Program-made: the position numbers and the translations under genes
Notes under the pieces: model-generated
What the model was told of the DNA's origin: nothing
What the model saw: the letters and a program-made list of their open reading frames with translations, nothing else
Database searches by the model: none
In this document: positions 34,701-46,639 of the stretch, one piece after another
How positions within the stretch are numbered: the stretch's first letter is position 1
Layout of the letters: each line of letters starts with the position of its first letter
Assembly (NCBI RefSeq): GCF_048544455.1
Contig: NC_133526.1
Location: 7,456,001 to 7,520,000 of the forward strand
Reading direction: 5' to 3'
Source: Silene latifolia
Taxonomy: Eukaryota; Streptophyta; Magnoliopsida; Caryophyllales; Caryophyllaceae
Length of the DNA: 64,000 nucleotides

Positions 34701-37205
34701 TTTTACTTTATTCCATAATGTTGCAGAGCCAAATAATAGTGGTTAGTCTTTGGCTCCAAAACATTTCAATCAGAACTACTTTTTAAACTACAAGTGTGAG
34801 CTCAGAATTGATTTTTTTTTTCATCTTCCATTGTCGGTCTGTTTTCTTTCTTTTGGGCTGTGGGTGTGGGTGAGTTCGCTTCTTCAGCAGCCATATGCAC
34901 ATTTTAACTCCATTTTTCTCCATTACCTAGCTCTCTTGCGTCCCTGAACTTCCAAGGATAAATTGTCCGTGTTGATCGTTGTGCATTATGGAACCATGAT
35001 TAATCAAGTTGTACATTTCAGGTTTCTGAAGAGTACAAGTTGGTACCTGACACACTTTACCTTACTGTTAATCTAATTGATCGTTACCTTTCTCGAAATT
35101 ACATGGAAAAACAAAAACTACAGCTGCTAGGTGTAACTTGCATGCTGATTGCCTCGTAAGTTGTTTATTTGCCATTTAGTTGAAGTTTGATTGGATCTTT
35201 GATTCGTTTGTACATTACTACATGCACCAATATGATTAGAGTAGGTAACTAATTGTGCCCTGGGTTCTTTTCTTTGTGAATTGGTAGAAAATACGAAGAA
35301 ATGTGTGCTCCACAAGTAGAGGACTTCTGCTACATCACAGCCAATACTTACTCAAAAGAAGAGGTCTGTCTTACACCTACTTGCATTATTTCTATTGTTC
35401 TTCTGAATGGTTTTGCGTTGGAAATCCAGCACCGTATATTGACCTTATATTCTTTTCTGAGTCTAAAATATGCCACAAGTACGGTTTTCATCGATGATTC
35501 TAAACCCCAGGCCATGATTATCACCCATTACTATTTTGCAATTGATCGTAATTGTTCCTATGAAAGGCGGTCATGATTAGTTTTCACTGGCAGACAAAAT
35601 CGATTCTCAAAGCGCTTTCTTACACTCTTAATTCTGTAAATATTAATGTCCATGACTGAATTGCTATGGCCAGGTATTGCTGATGGAAAGGAAAGTTCTG
35701 AACTTCCTGTGCTTTCAACTATCAGTTCCTACCATAAAAACATTTCTTAGGAGATATATTTATGCAGCACAAGCTACATACAAGGTATGATAAGTGAGAC
35801 ACTAGACGACTCGACCTCTCAAAAAGTTGACATAACCCGCAAATCTAACCAGACCCACTTTCTGAGCTGTAAATTCATAACCAGAAACAACTATTTCCCA
35901 AACAAGCTGAAAATTTGTGATTAGGGTTAGGGTTGATTTTTGAAGCTTTCAGCATTAAGCACGTCAAGATCACATGTCTAAATGACCCAACCTATTCCCA
36001 ACCCGAATGAACTGTTGTCCAGTTTAGTATGTCCTTCCCAAATCAAATTGACCCAACCTGTTCTCGTTCACAATGCTCCGTTTGCGCTGTTTAGCCAAAA
36101 TCTAATGTCCTTTTCCTAATTTGCAGGCGCCTTCAGTTGAGCTTGAGTTTTTGGCAAATTACCTTGCAGAATTGACACTTGTTGAGTACAGCTTCCTCAA
36201 ATTCCTCCCTTCACTAATCTCTGCATCTGCAGTCTTCCTTGCCAGATGGACCCTTGATCAATCTGCTCATCCTTGGGTCAGTTCACTAATAATTTTTTCA
36301 TGATGATTCCTATTACCCCCGCTCCTCTTCTTTTCTTCTTCTCTTTGTGCATCTAGCAAAAGGGTTAACGCCTCATGAACTCATTGGTTGTGGAATCTGT
36401 GGCAGAATCCAACTTTGGAGCACTATACCGGTTACAAGACCAATGAACTCAAAGTTACTGTCACTGCTATGCAAGATTTGCAATTAAACGTCAGTAAATC
36501 GACACTGAATGCAATTCGTGAGAAGTACAGGAATGAAAAGGTAATCCATTTATCGAAATTATGACAAGTTTAATTGGGTTTTGCTTGGAAAGTGTCATCA
36601 GGAATCTAATTTCTCTATGGATCTATTATAGGATCACAGTACTTCAAATTAGAACGACAAAATGACCGCAGGAGAATAACTTCACTCAACACTTAAATCA
36701 GATCCAAACACTATAACTGGAAAACCACCTGAAACCCGAATTAGCCTATAGCTGGCCCGGACTTTGCTAAAGTTTATGTCTATGTTACTCCGACACTTCA
36801 CTTAGCTGACACTTCACTTAGCTGCGGTGTCGCGTATCCGATACCTACTTGTCCGATACCAACACGACACTTCGACACTTTATTTTAGACCAAAAAATTG
36901 AAAAATTCGCACAAAATAGCCGTATCTGACACTCAACACGTGTCAGAGAGTAAGGGTAACACAGGTTTATGTTGTTCTATTCCGATTTGATCCAACCCAA
37001 AATTACCTGAATTTAACCCTGCTTAGATCTGAAAGACCTGACTCAAAATGACCCAGACCCACCGAAACTGACTGCACCTAAAGCAGACCTCGAATATCCT
37101 GTTTGCAATATCTACTTCTAAGTTCTAACTGATAATTGTTGATGTTTGCAGTTCAATGGCGTGGCAAATATGTCAACTCCTGAATCAGTTCAGTGTCTTT
37201 TCTGA
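31723..37205 (+). CDS. CYCA2: A2-type cyclin, 10 coding exons, 481 aa
   Basis: Coding exons: 31723-32010, 32915-33191, 33694-33821, 34153-34245, 35022-35155, 35288-35363, 35674-35784, 36127-36276, 36406-36540, 37152-37205 (1446 bases). The acceptor at 31680 shows that the leader is spliced before the ATG. The N-terminus has TRARAKALG, as in plant CYCA2 proteins. The cyclin N box carries [18 protein letters not shown], then [31 protein letters not shown] and the C box with [11 protein letters not shown] and [19 protein letters not shown]2 cyclins activate CDKA/CDKB in S-G2-M and restrain endoreduplication and guard-cell lineage divisions; they act in the nucleus. Intron 1 starts with GC (CAG|GCAAGT) and takes a truncated SINE seven bases later. 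No destruction box was identified with certainty. Confidence 0.94.
32031..32080 (+). mobile_element. 5'-truncated SINE with 14-bp target duplication in CYCA2 intron 1
   Basis: The 50-bp insert ends in aaggctctgatgttgttg and a TTG run, the tail type of plant Au-like SINEs. It is bounded by perfect copies of gtataaatcactct (32017-32030, 32081-32094). A perfect duplication suggests recent insertion. Confidence 0.8.
32335..32460 (+). mobile_element. SINE-like fragment in CYCA2 intron 1
   Basis: gggtaggatagtagggtacg, gcagccttgcccttatcc and gagaggctgtttgc follow the order of the tRNA-unrelated body of plant SINEs. It has no TTG tail or clear duplication. Confidence 0.35.
32715..32882. mobile_element. 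Mutator-like MITE, copy 3, in CYCA2 intron 1
   Basis: A perfect 9-bp duplication attgttaat (32706-32714, 32883-32891) flanks a 168-bp element. The ends are cacaaattctcatttgtgac and the inverse of gtcacaagtgagacctattg. It lies only 24 bases before the 3' splice acceptor of the intron. Confidence 0.9.
34495..34615 (+). mobile_element. SINE-like fragment in CYCA2 intron 4
   Basis: gttaccctacttactcatgg, gggttatgttggggttgaat and agtcttgcccctatg recall the body of the SINEs above. It is truncated. Confidence 0.3.
36830..36960. mobile_element. GACAC-rich MITE relic in CYCA2 intron 9
   Basis: Repeats such as gtccgatacc, acgacacttcgacac and gacactcaacacgtgtcag resemble the element in PNSB3 intron 5. 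No borders were found. Confidence 0.35.
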
Positions 37206-38804
37206 AGTTTTGCAGTTTTAGCAGATTCGGCCTAGGATTAGCTGAGTTAAGATATATTATTCGTTGACGTATCAAGAAAGGCTGATCACTCGAACAGCGG
37301 CTATCTCCGCAGTGACATCCTGATCCAGCAGCCTTCTACTTAAAATTCGTTTAGTTTTCTATCTATTTAACGTCCATTGATGGAGTTCTGGCTCTCTCAG
37401 AACTGTCTTTCAGTAGTAGCAGCACCTGTCGCATTAACTTTGCTATAATGCATAACCTTCTAGAGTTGTAGGTTTCAGGAGGATTTAGAGAGTAATTCAG
37501 GGTTAAGAGATTCGAGCATTTGTATCTAAACCTGCCGTTAGTAAATTCGGAATAAAACACCCATTGCTTCGTGCCGTGTGAATTTTCCGTAAAATAAAAT
37601 TAGTTTGACGGACATTCTTGCAGTTATCTTTGTGTTTTCTTGTACAATCCAGTTGGTACAAATTTACGATTGATATTCTAAATCCGAAAAGCTTTACACT
37701 TACTTAGACTTAGTGGATGAGAATTTCATACACCACTAATTATAACTTGACATGTTGCATTATTAATTTACTATAAATAAGGTAGAAAAATATGAGAGGA
37801 AGTAGAGACTACAAAAGTGTATAGTCAATCTTCCCAAAATAATCGTAAATAAATCATAACCTTTATTCCGTAGTCATGGCTTATGATTTTATTGCGAAAA
37901 CGGTATTTCTGCCTTTTTATCCTAATTGAAGATTAAAACAATGTACTCCTTTTTACTCATTTTACCTCAATTATCGGAGGTGGTCATTTTTCCTTATATT
38001 CTAAAGATGGAGTAATTCTAAAGAAAAAAGGTCTTTTCATTACCTCAAAAATAATGAATGGTCTATTACCTCCAATAAATTCATTTTTATACTTTATTTC
38101 TCCTACACATCATCCTTTACTTAAAGCTAGAACCGTTAGATCGTTTCAGGATAATATCTAAACCATTGAGAGAGTCCGAATTTCCCGTCCTATTTTCATG
38201 TCTCAATCTTGTGTCCCAGTATCTCTGTTTGACACATAAGCATTAAACAACAAAAATAAAGTATTTAGATATCACAAGACGATTAAGTGTTAGTTAGAAG
38301 ATCAAGGTTGTAGGACACAAGATGAAATACGAAAGTAAAACAGAAGATCCGAACTCCCTATTTGACAGGTGAAAACTCACTACTCCATAAGACATTCAAA
38401 TTAACTGTAAATCTACCAATTTCAAATCAACATCCAACTATACACAACAATGCTAGATAAAGTAGCAAACCAATAAGATACATAACTTACAGAAAATGTT
38501 GTCCAAGAGATAACCAAAAAAAAAAAACACAAAGTTACAACAACTGCCCATCTCTAGGGCAATCCATTAAAACAGTGGGCTTTTACATCTCATACACTTA
38601 ATTTCCTCCCACTAGAATCTCGACGGCTCCCTCGGTGCAAAAAAAAGGTTGCGAGGTAACGATTGCTGAATTTTGGTACTAACGGGAGGGGACACCGGCA
38701 ACAGCTGCCTTTTTTAGTTCATATACAGTTCCAACATATATAAACTAATTATCCGTCGTCCCCTTGTCAAAATGGTTGATTGGTGAATATTTGAAATAGA
38801 TTTA
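37206..38804. other. Region between the converging CYCA2 and PP2A B' genes
   Basis: 3' ends of both genes lie here. No additional gene-like frame was seen; the open frame 37363-37560 (minus) lies over the cyclin 3' UTR and has no family likeness. Confidence 0.4.
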
Positions 38805-41596
38805 TCACATTTGACATGCGATTGAAGTTGACGATTGTGTTACCAAAATCGCAATGTTGCCTGTGACGGGTTGGAGACGAGCTGCATTCTCGAGGCGGTC
38901 CCATGTCAATTTTCGTTGTTCTGCCATTGAAGGTTGCTTTGCTTCATCTTCCATGAACTGATTTTGGCACTCTAGAAAGAGTGGTTCATCCATCTCTTGA
39001 AAAATCTTCCGAACATTGAAGGTAAGGTTGAGGACTGCTTGGTTCCAGTGGTCTTGAGCATTCCTCTCCAATGCCGGGAAAATTATAGGAAGGATTAGCT
39101 GACGATTGTGTCCAATCAGGTTGAGTATTTGATCATTGTTCCATAAGAAAAGTGCCCTTTCAGCCACCTAAACCAAATCAAGGTCAAATATTATGTTAAA
39201 AGCCGAAAGTTGATGGTGCTACTCCGCAAGGACCACTTAAGCCTCGTTAAAGTAAAACACCGTCATTAGTAGTCTAGTGAACATACTGAATCACATAAAT
39301 CGAGTTAATGGAAACTAAGTTCATATAACGTCTAGTAAATTACGCTATGATTCTAATAACCACACCAACACATTTGAATGTTTAGTTGGACTAGAGGTAA
39401 TTGTTACTCCGTACAATGGTTCTGGAAGAAAAAACAAAGGAAAATAAGAGGTAGCGGCAGTGGTGGATAATGGAAGGAGATGAAGAGAGGGTAGCAGTTA
39501 TCACAGAAGGGAATAAGATAACCATTTTTCCACTAGGGTAATGCATTACATCACGTACGCATTGCGGTAATGCCCTACCCTCATATGAGAGTAATGGTTC
39601 TCAACCACAGCCTTATACTCCGTTCACAACCCTGTCATATATTCATATGACCTTCACCAGTCACCACCATCATTTCCCTTATGTTTGACCAATTACCCTG
39701 GAATAACTATCTCCATTCTAAGTAAACCCACTAATGTCGCAATACAGAAGTTCTTGTGAACTCACTAATGAAGAGTTGGAAAAAAATGACACTTGCGTAC
39801 GACTACTATAGAACATGTCTGTTAAGCATAGGAATTGTAGAACAAAGTCCATCAGCTGATAATTATACTGACAACATAAAATTAGAACTGAACAAACAGC
39901 AATAATAGTCTCATTGCTTCAAAGACGATGGCCAAATACGCAATCTTACTCTCTGTTAAAATACCGAGCGACTGCTTTACAAAAACTCGCATAGAAAACT
40001 GCTTCAGAAATCGCATCAGGCAACTTGGTTCACTATATATTAAAAGGACAGTCAGTCTAGATAGCCGCTTTGTGCTTTCTGTCACTATAATAATTAAATA
40101 AAGAAGGGTAAACATTGTCTGGTTTGCCTGGTGCCCTGGTTCAGAAAGTCTTTAATACACAGAAAATCGGTTCTGCGTCGTTTAGCTTAACAGACATGGT
40201 CTCTACATTATATGGATTAGCTAACAGGAACAGAAATGACAGGTAACAGATGATTTTATCAATGTCAGAAAAAAGTTTGATTTAGCTTAAGAGTATGAGG
40301 GATCTCGAAATACGAACCAAACAATAGACTAAAAATTTAAAATTCAACTCACAGGTATGCAAAGACAGAAAAAGAATGCATGCACAAAGGAAAGAAATCT
40401 GGAGTCGAAGAAAACAAATGCACTACCTGAAAGTGAAAGCTGTTGATGCAACAAGCAATCCGAGAAAATAATGGAATCATGACTTTTTGGAACTCAAACA
40501 TGTTGGTTGCCTCCAATATCTCTTCTATTTCACCCAAAAACATCACCTCCTTTTGACTGTTCGTAATCGGCCAGTATTTCAACAAACCCTTTACCACCAT
40601 GCTTGCAAGCTTTGGTTCTTTATCTATGAACTGCGTAATACAGTACGACAGTTGCTGGAAGTAGACACCTAAAGATTTTGACTTATGCAAAGGAATCAAA
40701 GCTCTACACAAGAAAATCTTGTGCTCTTCTTTCAAAGGTAAAGCAAACCCACTTATCACACTTCCAAATATTTCCAACAATTCCGCAATACCATTATGTT
40801 TCTCAGTCTCAAACACAAACTGATGAAATATATTGCTCATAGCTTTCCGAATAAATGGTCTATGCACCATAAATTTACCATACACCCTATGGAGGATTGT
40901 TTTAAGACATTCTCTTTCCCTAGGATCATCAGAATCGAAAAGATCAAGCAACCTCAAAATAAACGAGTGATCTATGTATTTCTTCGCTATCTTTGCATCA
41001 AGTAATGACGAAGTAATAAACTTAAGCAACAGATCATAGATAATTTGTAAATGCGACCACGCAGGATCAAACATAGGTTCGTCATCATCATGATCAGGAC
41101 CGCCACCACCACTACCACCACCACCGCCACCAGACCTATAATTCGGGGGAAATGCCCGAAATAGATTAACAGCACACATTCTAACCATGGCAAATATAGA
41201 AGGTTCAGGGAACTTGCAGGGAGGTCCAGAAGCAACAAAATCGACTAATTCTATCAGGGTTTGTCGTTTGATGTCCTTCTCTGAAGTATTCTTACTCGGG
41301 TCATAGAAATCAAAAGTAACACAACAAAGATTCAATTTACTAAGAAACAAATTCATTTTTTCAGTATTTGGGACATCCTTAAACGACACAAGAGGTTCGA
41401 TTCCGGCCACCACACTGGTGGGGAACACGGCGGAGGATGTCCGCTTTGGGGCATTAACTTTGACAGAATTAGGGTTTCCTCCCTGTGACCTTGGGGTGCC
41501 ATTTCCACAATTATTCGAGTTATTACTCGAAATAAAATCACCATTATCAGATCTAAAGGACTTTTTGGGGAGCTTACTAAGAATTTGCTTCAACAT
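38805..41596 (-). CDS. Serine/threonine phosphatase PP2A B' (B56) regulatory subunit, 510 aa
   Basis: Exon 1 is 41596-40427 (390 codons) and exon 2 is 39167-38805 (120 codons and stop); the joint NSFHFQ|VAERAL is the usual one for plant B' genes. The protein targets the PP2A A/C core to substrates through LxxIxE-type motifs known for this family. The start [12 protein letters not shown] places it near Arabidopsis B' theta/eta/gamma. The HEAT-like core is clear: [89 protein letters not shown] Gly-rich insertion (six G, S, four G, then PDHDDDEP) replaces the usual loop before the DEP motif. The 5' UTR probably has an intron around 41740-41760. Confidence 0.94.
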
Positions 41597-42385
41597 GATG
41601 AAATATTAACCCTAACCTTAATCCAATCAAAATCAGCATTTCATAAGAGAGACAATGCCCAAATCACAAATCTCCATTTCAAACCAAGAGATCGAAATTA
41701 AATGCATAAAACAACAAATTAATTGCATGTAATTACCAACCTAAACCATATGCAAGAATAATCCTAATAAAGTCAGATCTGCATTCAAGGAATTTGAATT
41801 TGAATTTGAATTTAAAGTTTCCACCTTTATGACTTTAATTATACAAGAATAGTTTACAGAATTTCTGCTAAAATTTGAGATGGAGGAAGAAAACCCAGAA
41901 AAAAAAATATGAAATTGATGTTACCCAGATCCCAGAAATGCTTAAAAAGATAACAATTTGAGGTGTTAGAAAAGATCAATAACTGGTTCTGAATAAAATT
42001 TATTTAAACAAAATTAAAAATTAGAATAAAAATGAGAAATAATGTTTATGATGGAGAAGTTGGGTTTGTTGAAGAGTAAATTAAAAAAAAAATTACGTCA
42101 TTGATTTGAAAAGAAGAAATTTTAAAAGGGAATGGTGTAGAAGATGGTGTATTTTTTTTTCATTTTTCTTGGTTTTTTTTGGATTCGTTTGAGCTTTTTT
42201 CCTAATTCATCGAAACATAGAATAATGAATTTTGAGGATTAAATTATTTTTGGATTGATTTGGGGAAGGCCGGTGGAAATGAGATGAGAGTTGCACTCAG
42301 TTGCCCCTCTTTCTATCTCGTCGTCGTTTATTTAAGTCCAAACTCACGGGACATTTTGATGGATCCGTGTCGTGTCGTGTCGAGT

Positions 42386-42386
<1 letters not shown>

Positions 42387-42421
<35 letters not shown>
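42387..42421 (+). repeat. Poly(T) run of about 35
   Basis: This uninterrupted T run follows cgtgtcgtgtcgtgtcgag and precedes a ccggtaatcc-rich piece (42420-42510). It could be the tail of a minus-strand retroposon or a feature of a degenerate cgtgtc-repeat element. Confidence 0.7.
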
Positions 42422-42423
<2 letters not shown>

Positions 42424-42649
42424 GTCTAAACCATCCGGTAATCCAAACCACATTGGGCCGACTAATCCGGATTTCGGGGCGTGTCCATCGTGTCGAGTTA
42501 ATCAATTAAGCACATTTATAATTTCTCTACAAACTAGTATGGTACTTCCTCCATTATTTTATATATGACGTTTTTGTTTGACGAGATAAGTCTTTAACTT
42601 TCAATTATATAAAAATATACTCTAGAAAAAATTATGAAAATTATATTGA

Positions 42650-43203
42650 TGGGGCATATTCTGCACCCCCTCGGTCGGCCTGCCATGAGTCAAGGTCAAA
42701 TATATCCACAGCAAGTCAACACACTTGGGGACTGGCCGTCGCACCCCATCGGCATCACTGGGTCTCGGCCAGCAACTAGCACCGGGCACATATCCGCGTC
42801 CTCATATCCAAGACCCTCGGCCGGCCTGCCATGGGTCCATCGGCCGAGGGTAGAACGGTCTTTCCACCTGCTAGCCACTTGGCCACTTGGCCACTACGTG
42901 ACAAAAGGTGAAAGTTTATAAATACTCCTCAACCCTCATTGAGGAAAGGATCCACAATATAACCTAATAATCACTATTTATTGGTAATATCTTCCTTATC
43001 TCTCTACAACACATACTTAGCCAAGTAACACATAACTTAATCCTTTAAGTTTACTGACTTAAGCGTCGGAGTGAGTTCGCTCGGTCCAAAGCCGAGCCCT
43101 CAGTTCGTTCCTTGTTTCAGGATACCGCAGGGGAGATTCAACCGAAGACGTCATTCTACAAGCACGGGTGGTACAAATAACTGCTCTGGAATTACACCCG
43201 GAA
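42650..43203 (+). mobile_element. Solo-LTR-like fossil, probably Ty3/gypsy type
   Basis: The block starts near tgatggggcatattctgcac, has tataaatactcc (about 42918) as a likely promoter, and contains gacttaagcgtcggagtg near 43060, a phrase common in plant gypsy LTRs; it ends near acacccggaaca. No partner LTR, priming site or coding part is present, and no 5-bp duplication was found, so the borders are approximate. It is read as an old solo LTR. Confidence 0.5.
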
Positions 43204-43460
43204 CACTAACACATACCCGTGAATTCCGTGAATTCCACGGTCGTAGAATTAGTTTCTGACTTAAATTTTTTTGAGGTTGCCTTACATTATAATCTCTTCT
43301 CCCCCGCTAACTTCAAATCCTATCTCCGCCAATAATTTGCATGCAGTAATAGTATAATTTCAGCAAAAACAATCATCATAAGAATTTTATGCCTTTTAAA
43401 ACAAACAAACTAACACATACCCGTGAATTCACGGGTCATAGAATTAGTTTGTGACTTAAA
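43204..43460 (+). repeat. Direct repeat with CCCGTGAATTCACGGG palindrome
   Basis: ctaacacatacccgtgaatt and then tagaattagttt with tgacttaaa occur at 43204-43265 and 43408-43462. The second copy has an intact 16-base palindrome cccgtgaattcacggg. A repeated cis-hairpin next to the LTR-like block hints at a Helitron-type end, but no CTRR end is clear. Confidence 0.5.
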
Positions 43461-44068
43461 AAGAGTTGTAAATTGAATTGAATTATTTCTGTTCATTGTG
43501 AAAACTTTCATATTTTAATGTAAATGTTTATACTCCATTGTCCTGATCAAACGGGTCAATTGTTACGTATTCTATTTTGGGTATGTCAGTCAATTATTTA
43601 CTAATCTATTTTAGGAATGTCTTTGACGGTTATTTGATCCTCCACACTCAATTTGGTCCACTTTCCTTATCTTTGTGCCAAAAATAAAGGTAAACAAATG
43701 ACCGATATAATAAATAAATGACCTGGATATGGCGTAGACTAATAGATATACCATATGCAAGTAAAAAAAGTATATACTCCTTCCGTCTCGGTTATTTGTT
43801 GTCCTATTCCATTTTAGGGTGGCTGAGTCAATTGTTGTCCTTTCCATTTTGGAATTGCATTTGATGAGGAATTTGATCCTTCACACCCAATTTGTTCAAC
43901 TTGTCATCTTATAATGGGCCTAGTCATCTTGGTCTTTGGGACAAAACCAAAGAACAACAATTGACCGGTAGTACAAACAAAATACAAACATAACAATTCA
44001 AGGCAAATCTTAAAAGAACATAAATAAGCTATCAAATGTATCAGAATTAAGAAGATGAGTATCAAGTT
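43461..44068. other. Intergenic DNA with Stowaway-type pieces
   Basis: Several cggttatttgttgtcctatt and catttgatccttcacac-like pieces (43530-43990) are partial copies of the Stowaway-type repeat seen at 2255. No complete element was delimited. No gene was seen. Confidence 0.4.
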
Positions 44069-44120
44069 TCAGAAATGATGCACCTCGGCGCCAGGAATGG
44101 CGACCAAGGTGGTTTTATAA

Positions 44121-45188
44121 TTAAACAAGCGGTGTAACGTGAGGACGAGAAGTGAAAGCGGAGTCTGCCATAGTCTTCTCCCTGATGTTATACCACCAGA
44201 GTTCGCATCCATCTCTATGCTTAACCAACACTTCACATCCAACTCGTGCAACAGCAACAATTCCACCCAACAGACTGTCATCAATAACAGGAATACTCAA
44301 CAACATTGTCCAACTATCTTTAACTCCATACTCCTCCATCACCCACACATCAAAACACGACTCGATCTTATTCTCCAACGAACAACATAAACGACCATCT
44401 AGTTCTCCTATTTCCAACAGATAAATCCAACATTCAGTTGAATTGTAGTAATAATCAGGTAAGACCACATCAGAAATCCATGTTTCCGAACAAATGTCGA
44501 AACAACCGATTCTATGCCTGCGGTTTGATAATGGACACCAGAACATCCAATGAAGCAAAGAGTTTCCAATAAGTACGCCACTGCAACATCCGTCTAATAT
44601 ATCTTTAACGCGTATTTTGTAATTGTACTCCGTTATTCTCCATGTATCCTCCATTACGCTATAAACCTTAACTGTCCTCTCCGGTTGCTGGTCTTGGCTA
44701 AAATCATAATTTTCCCAAATTGCAACCATTTTATAATCGTTATGCGTTTCATCAAACCTGAACCCCAAACTACTGAAAAAACTGTTATCAATTTTGTCAA
44801 TATCAATATATTTAATATTTCCATTAATAGGGTTATGCAAGGAGAGAAGATGACTGCAGGCGCGGTAGCAAAGCAATAAACCGTTACAAGAACCGAATAT
44901 ATAAACTAGGTAAGGGGTCACCAGAAGTGGGGATTCATGGCTAAGGCGATCATCCAAATTAAACCCCAAAACAGCGCTTTGACCGCGTTTTTCAACAGGG
45001 AGGATTAGAAGGCGATTACCATTATAAGCCGCGGTATACTGTAAATTAAGTCGGATGAAATATGGGGTGGATATTTCGGTATTGAAAGTTTTGCAAACAC
45101 ATCTACACCGTACCAAGGATTTGCCTCCCATCCTTGCTAGTATTTGAGTCACTATAAAGTCCATCCCTAGTTCTTCATTCCTTTCCAT
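44121..45188 (-). CDS. F-box protein, 355 aa, single exon
   Basis: The frame reads MERNEELGMDFIVTQILARM, then KSLVRCRCVCKTFNTEISTP, an N-terminal F-box (about residues 8-50) that in known proteins binds SKP1 in SCF ubiquitin ligases. The rest resembles the F-box-associated domain of the CPR1/FBX group: FGSCNGLLLCYRA, LGFRFDETHNDYKMVAIW, VYSVMEDTWRI, LLHWMFWCPLS and a final domain with WVMEEYGVKDSWTML. The substrate is unknown. I chose the ATG at 45188 because the family starts close to the F-box; an upstream in-frame ATG at 45284 would add 32 residues, part of which runs through the tatata promoter. This rapidly duplicating family often has tissue-limited expression, but nothing here shows regulation. 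The gene is intact. Confidence 0.85.
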   Translation of the reverse strand: MERNEELGMDFIVTQILARMGGKSLVRCRCVCKTFNTEISTPYFIRLNLQYTAAYNGNRLLILPVEKRGQSAVLGFNLDDRLSHESPLLVTPYLVYIFGSCNGLLLCYRACSHLLSLHNPINGNIKYIDIDKIDNSFFSSLGFRFDETHNDYKMVAIWENYDFSQDQQPERTVKVYSVMEDTWRITEYNYKIRVKDILDGCCSGVLIGNSLLHWMFWCPLSNRRHRIGCFDICSETWISDVVLPDYYYNSTECWIYLLEIGELDGRLCCSLENKIESCFDVWVMEEYGVKDSWTMLLSIPVIDDSLLGGIVAVARVGCEVLVKHRDGCELWWYNIREKTMADSAFTSRPHVTPLV

Positions 45189-45249
45189 CCTCCTTATCAA
45201 TATGATTTTTTTTCCTAAGTTTGTATGTGAAATAGAGTAGAAAAACCCT

Positions 45250-45262
45250 ATATATATATATA
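45250..45262 (-). promoter_or_regulatory. Candidate TATA region of the F-box gene
   Basis: A tatatatatata run lies about 65 bases before the chosen ATG (45188). It was assigned by motif and spacing. Confidence 0.45.
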
Positions 45263-45292
45263 CTCCGTATAAAATATCTTCCAAATCTTACC

Positions 45293-45827
45293 TAGGGTGT
45301 TTATCGATCTGGGATCGGACCAGATTGGACCGGACCAAAGTTTGTGGACCGAAGATCAAACAAGGGTAAAATGTTGGACCGTGGACCGGACCATACTTTT
45401 ATTGATCCGGTCCGGTCGGACCAAATAAATGCATGGACCGGACTGGATCGGACCATATGGACCAAACAATGAATGTGGTTCTTTAATTTGCTTTATTATT
45501 TCTATGATGAATTTAATTTATATTAGGGAGTTAGGGTTTAGTTTGTTAATCCGTATGATAGTAGAATATGTCAAAAAAATACATAACAAAATAATATTGG
45601 CATATTAAGATAAATATTTGTTAATTATACATTTTTAACATAAGTTTGGTCAACGGTCCGGTCCGCGGTCCATTCGATTTGCTCCAGGACCGAACCAAAG
45701 ACCAAACTAACATAAATAGGTGGATCATCGTGGACCGGACCAAATAAAGTATGGTCCGGTCTGGTCCGGACCAAATTACACGGTCCGGTTCCGTCTTTGG
45801 TCCGGACCGTCGAATGAACACCCCTTA
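45293..45827. mobile_element. hAT-type MITE with GGTCCGG-rich interior (copy B)
   Basis: The ends tagggtgttta and the inverse of gaacacccctta are near-inverted repeats, flanked by atcttacc (45285-45292) and ttcttacc (45828-45835), an 8-bp duplication with one mismatch. Its 535 bp carry ggtccggtccgg arrays at both ends like copy A at 4587, but terminal repeats and core differ. It lies about 105 bases upstream of the F-box ATG, probably within the promoter. Confidence 0.82.
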
Positions 45828-45835
45828 TTCTTACC

Positions 45836-46600
45836 ATAATTATTAGGGGTGTTTTGATTTGCACAAATGTATCGGTATGAAATCAATGAATCAAACCAGG
45901 GTGCCGAGGGTGGTATTGGTATGAGTTTGGAACTCGATTCCTCATATCTTGTGTTTGGTTCAATTCTGGAATGATAAATCGAATCTTGTTGTATGTTTAT
46001 TTTATTGATAAAATTTGTCCCATATTCATATGTATTAATTTCCTAATTTAAATTTTTGTGTATTAATTTTGAACTTCTATATAATTTTTTATATATATGT
46101 TAAATTTTTTAGATATCCTAATATTTTTGTTCTTAAATGTATTTGAAATGTTGAAAAAAAATCATTATTTGTATTTTCCCAGAAAATAATCTTTGTAAAA
46201 ATTAAAATTTTATGAATATTTCATTTTTTTGGAGAAAAAAATATGAATTTTTCCACATTTTCCTTTTAAATTCTCTTCTTTTCATTTGATAACCAAATGT
46301 ATCAATCTCATACTCACCGAAAAACTCATACCTCATGAGTTTGAGATATGAGTATCAAAACTAATTAATTTTTTTACAAACAAACATAAGGTATGAGTTT
46401 AACTCATTCTTATACCTAAAATGGGTGAACCAAATATTCCCTTTGGTTATTAAAGTGTACCATCAGAACACACCTTAAGAAACTGTATATTTAATTAGTT
46501 ATATTACTCTTGGCTGGTAGGTATTCTAACCTATTGCCAAATTGCCAACCCTATAACCTTAAATGTATAAAAGTTAGGGAAAAAGTTATGGATCTTTTAG
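45836..46600. other. AT-rich intergenic DNA with a possible repeat
   Basis: 45845-46440 has gtgttttgatttg at one side and aaccaaatattccctttggt at the other, the type of border seen in worn MITEs that start with tttggtt. No gene was seen. Confidence 0.35.

Positions 46601-46601
<1 letters not shown>

Positions 46602-46639
<38 letters not shown>

Noticed and set aside
42634-42921. Frame within the solo-LTR-like block
   Set aside because: Pro/Gly/Ser-rich composition from GC-rich LTR DNA, no family.
44139-44424. Plus-strand frames opposite the F-box gene
   Set aside because: They are shadows of the intact minus-strand F-box frame.
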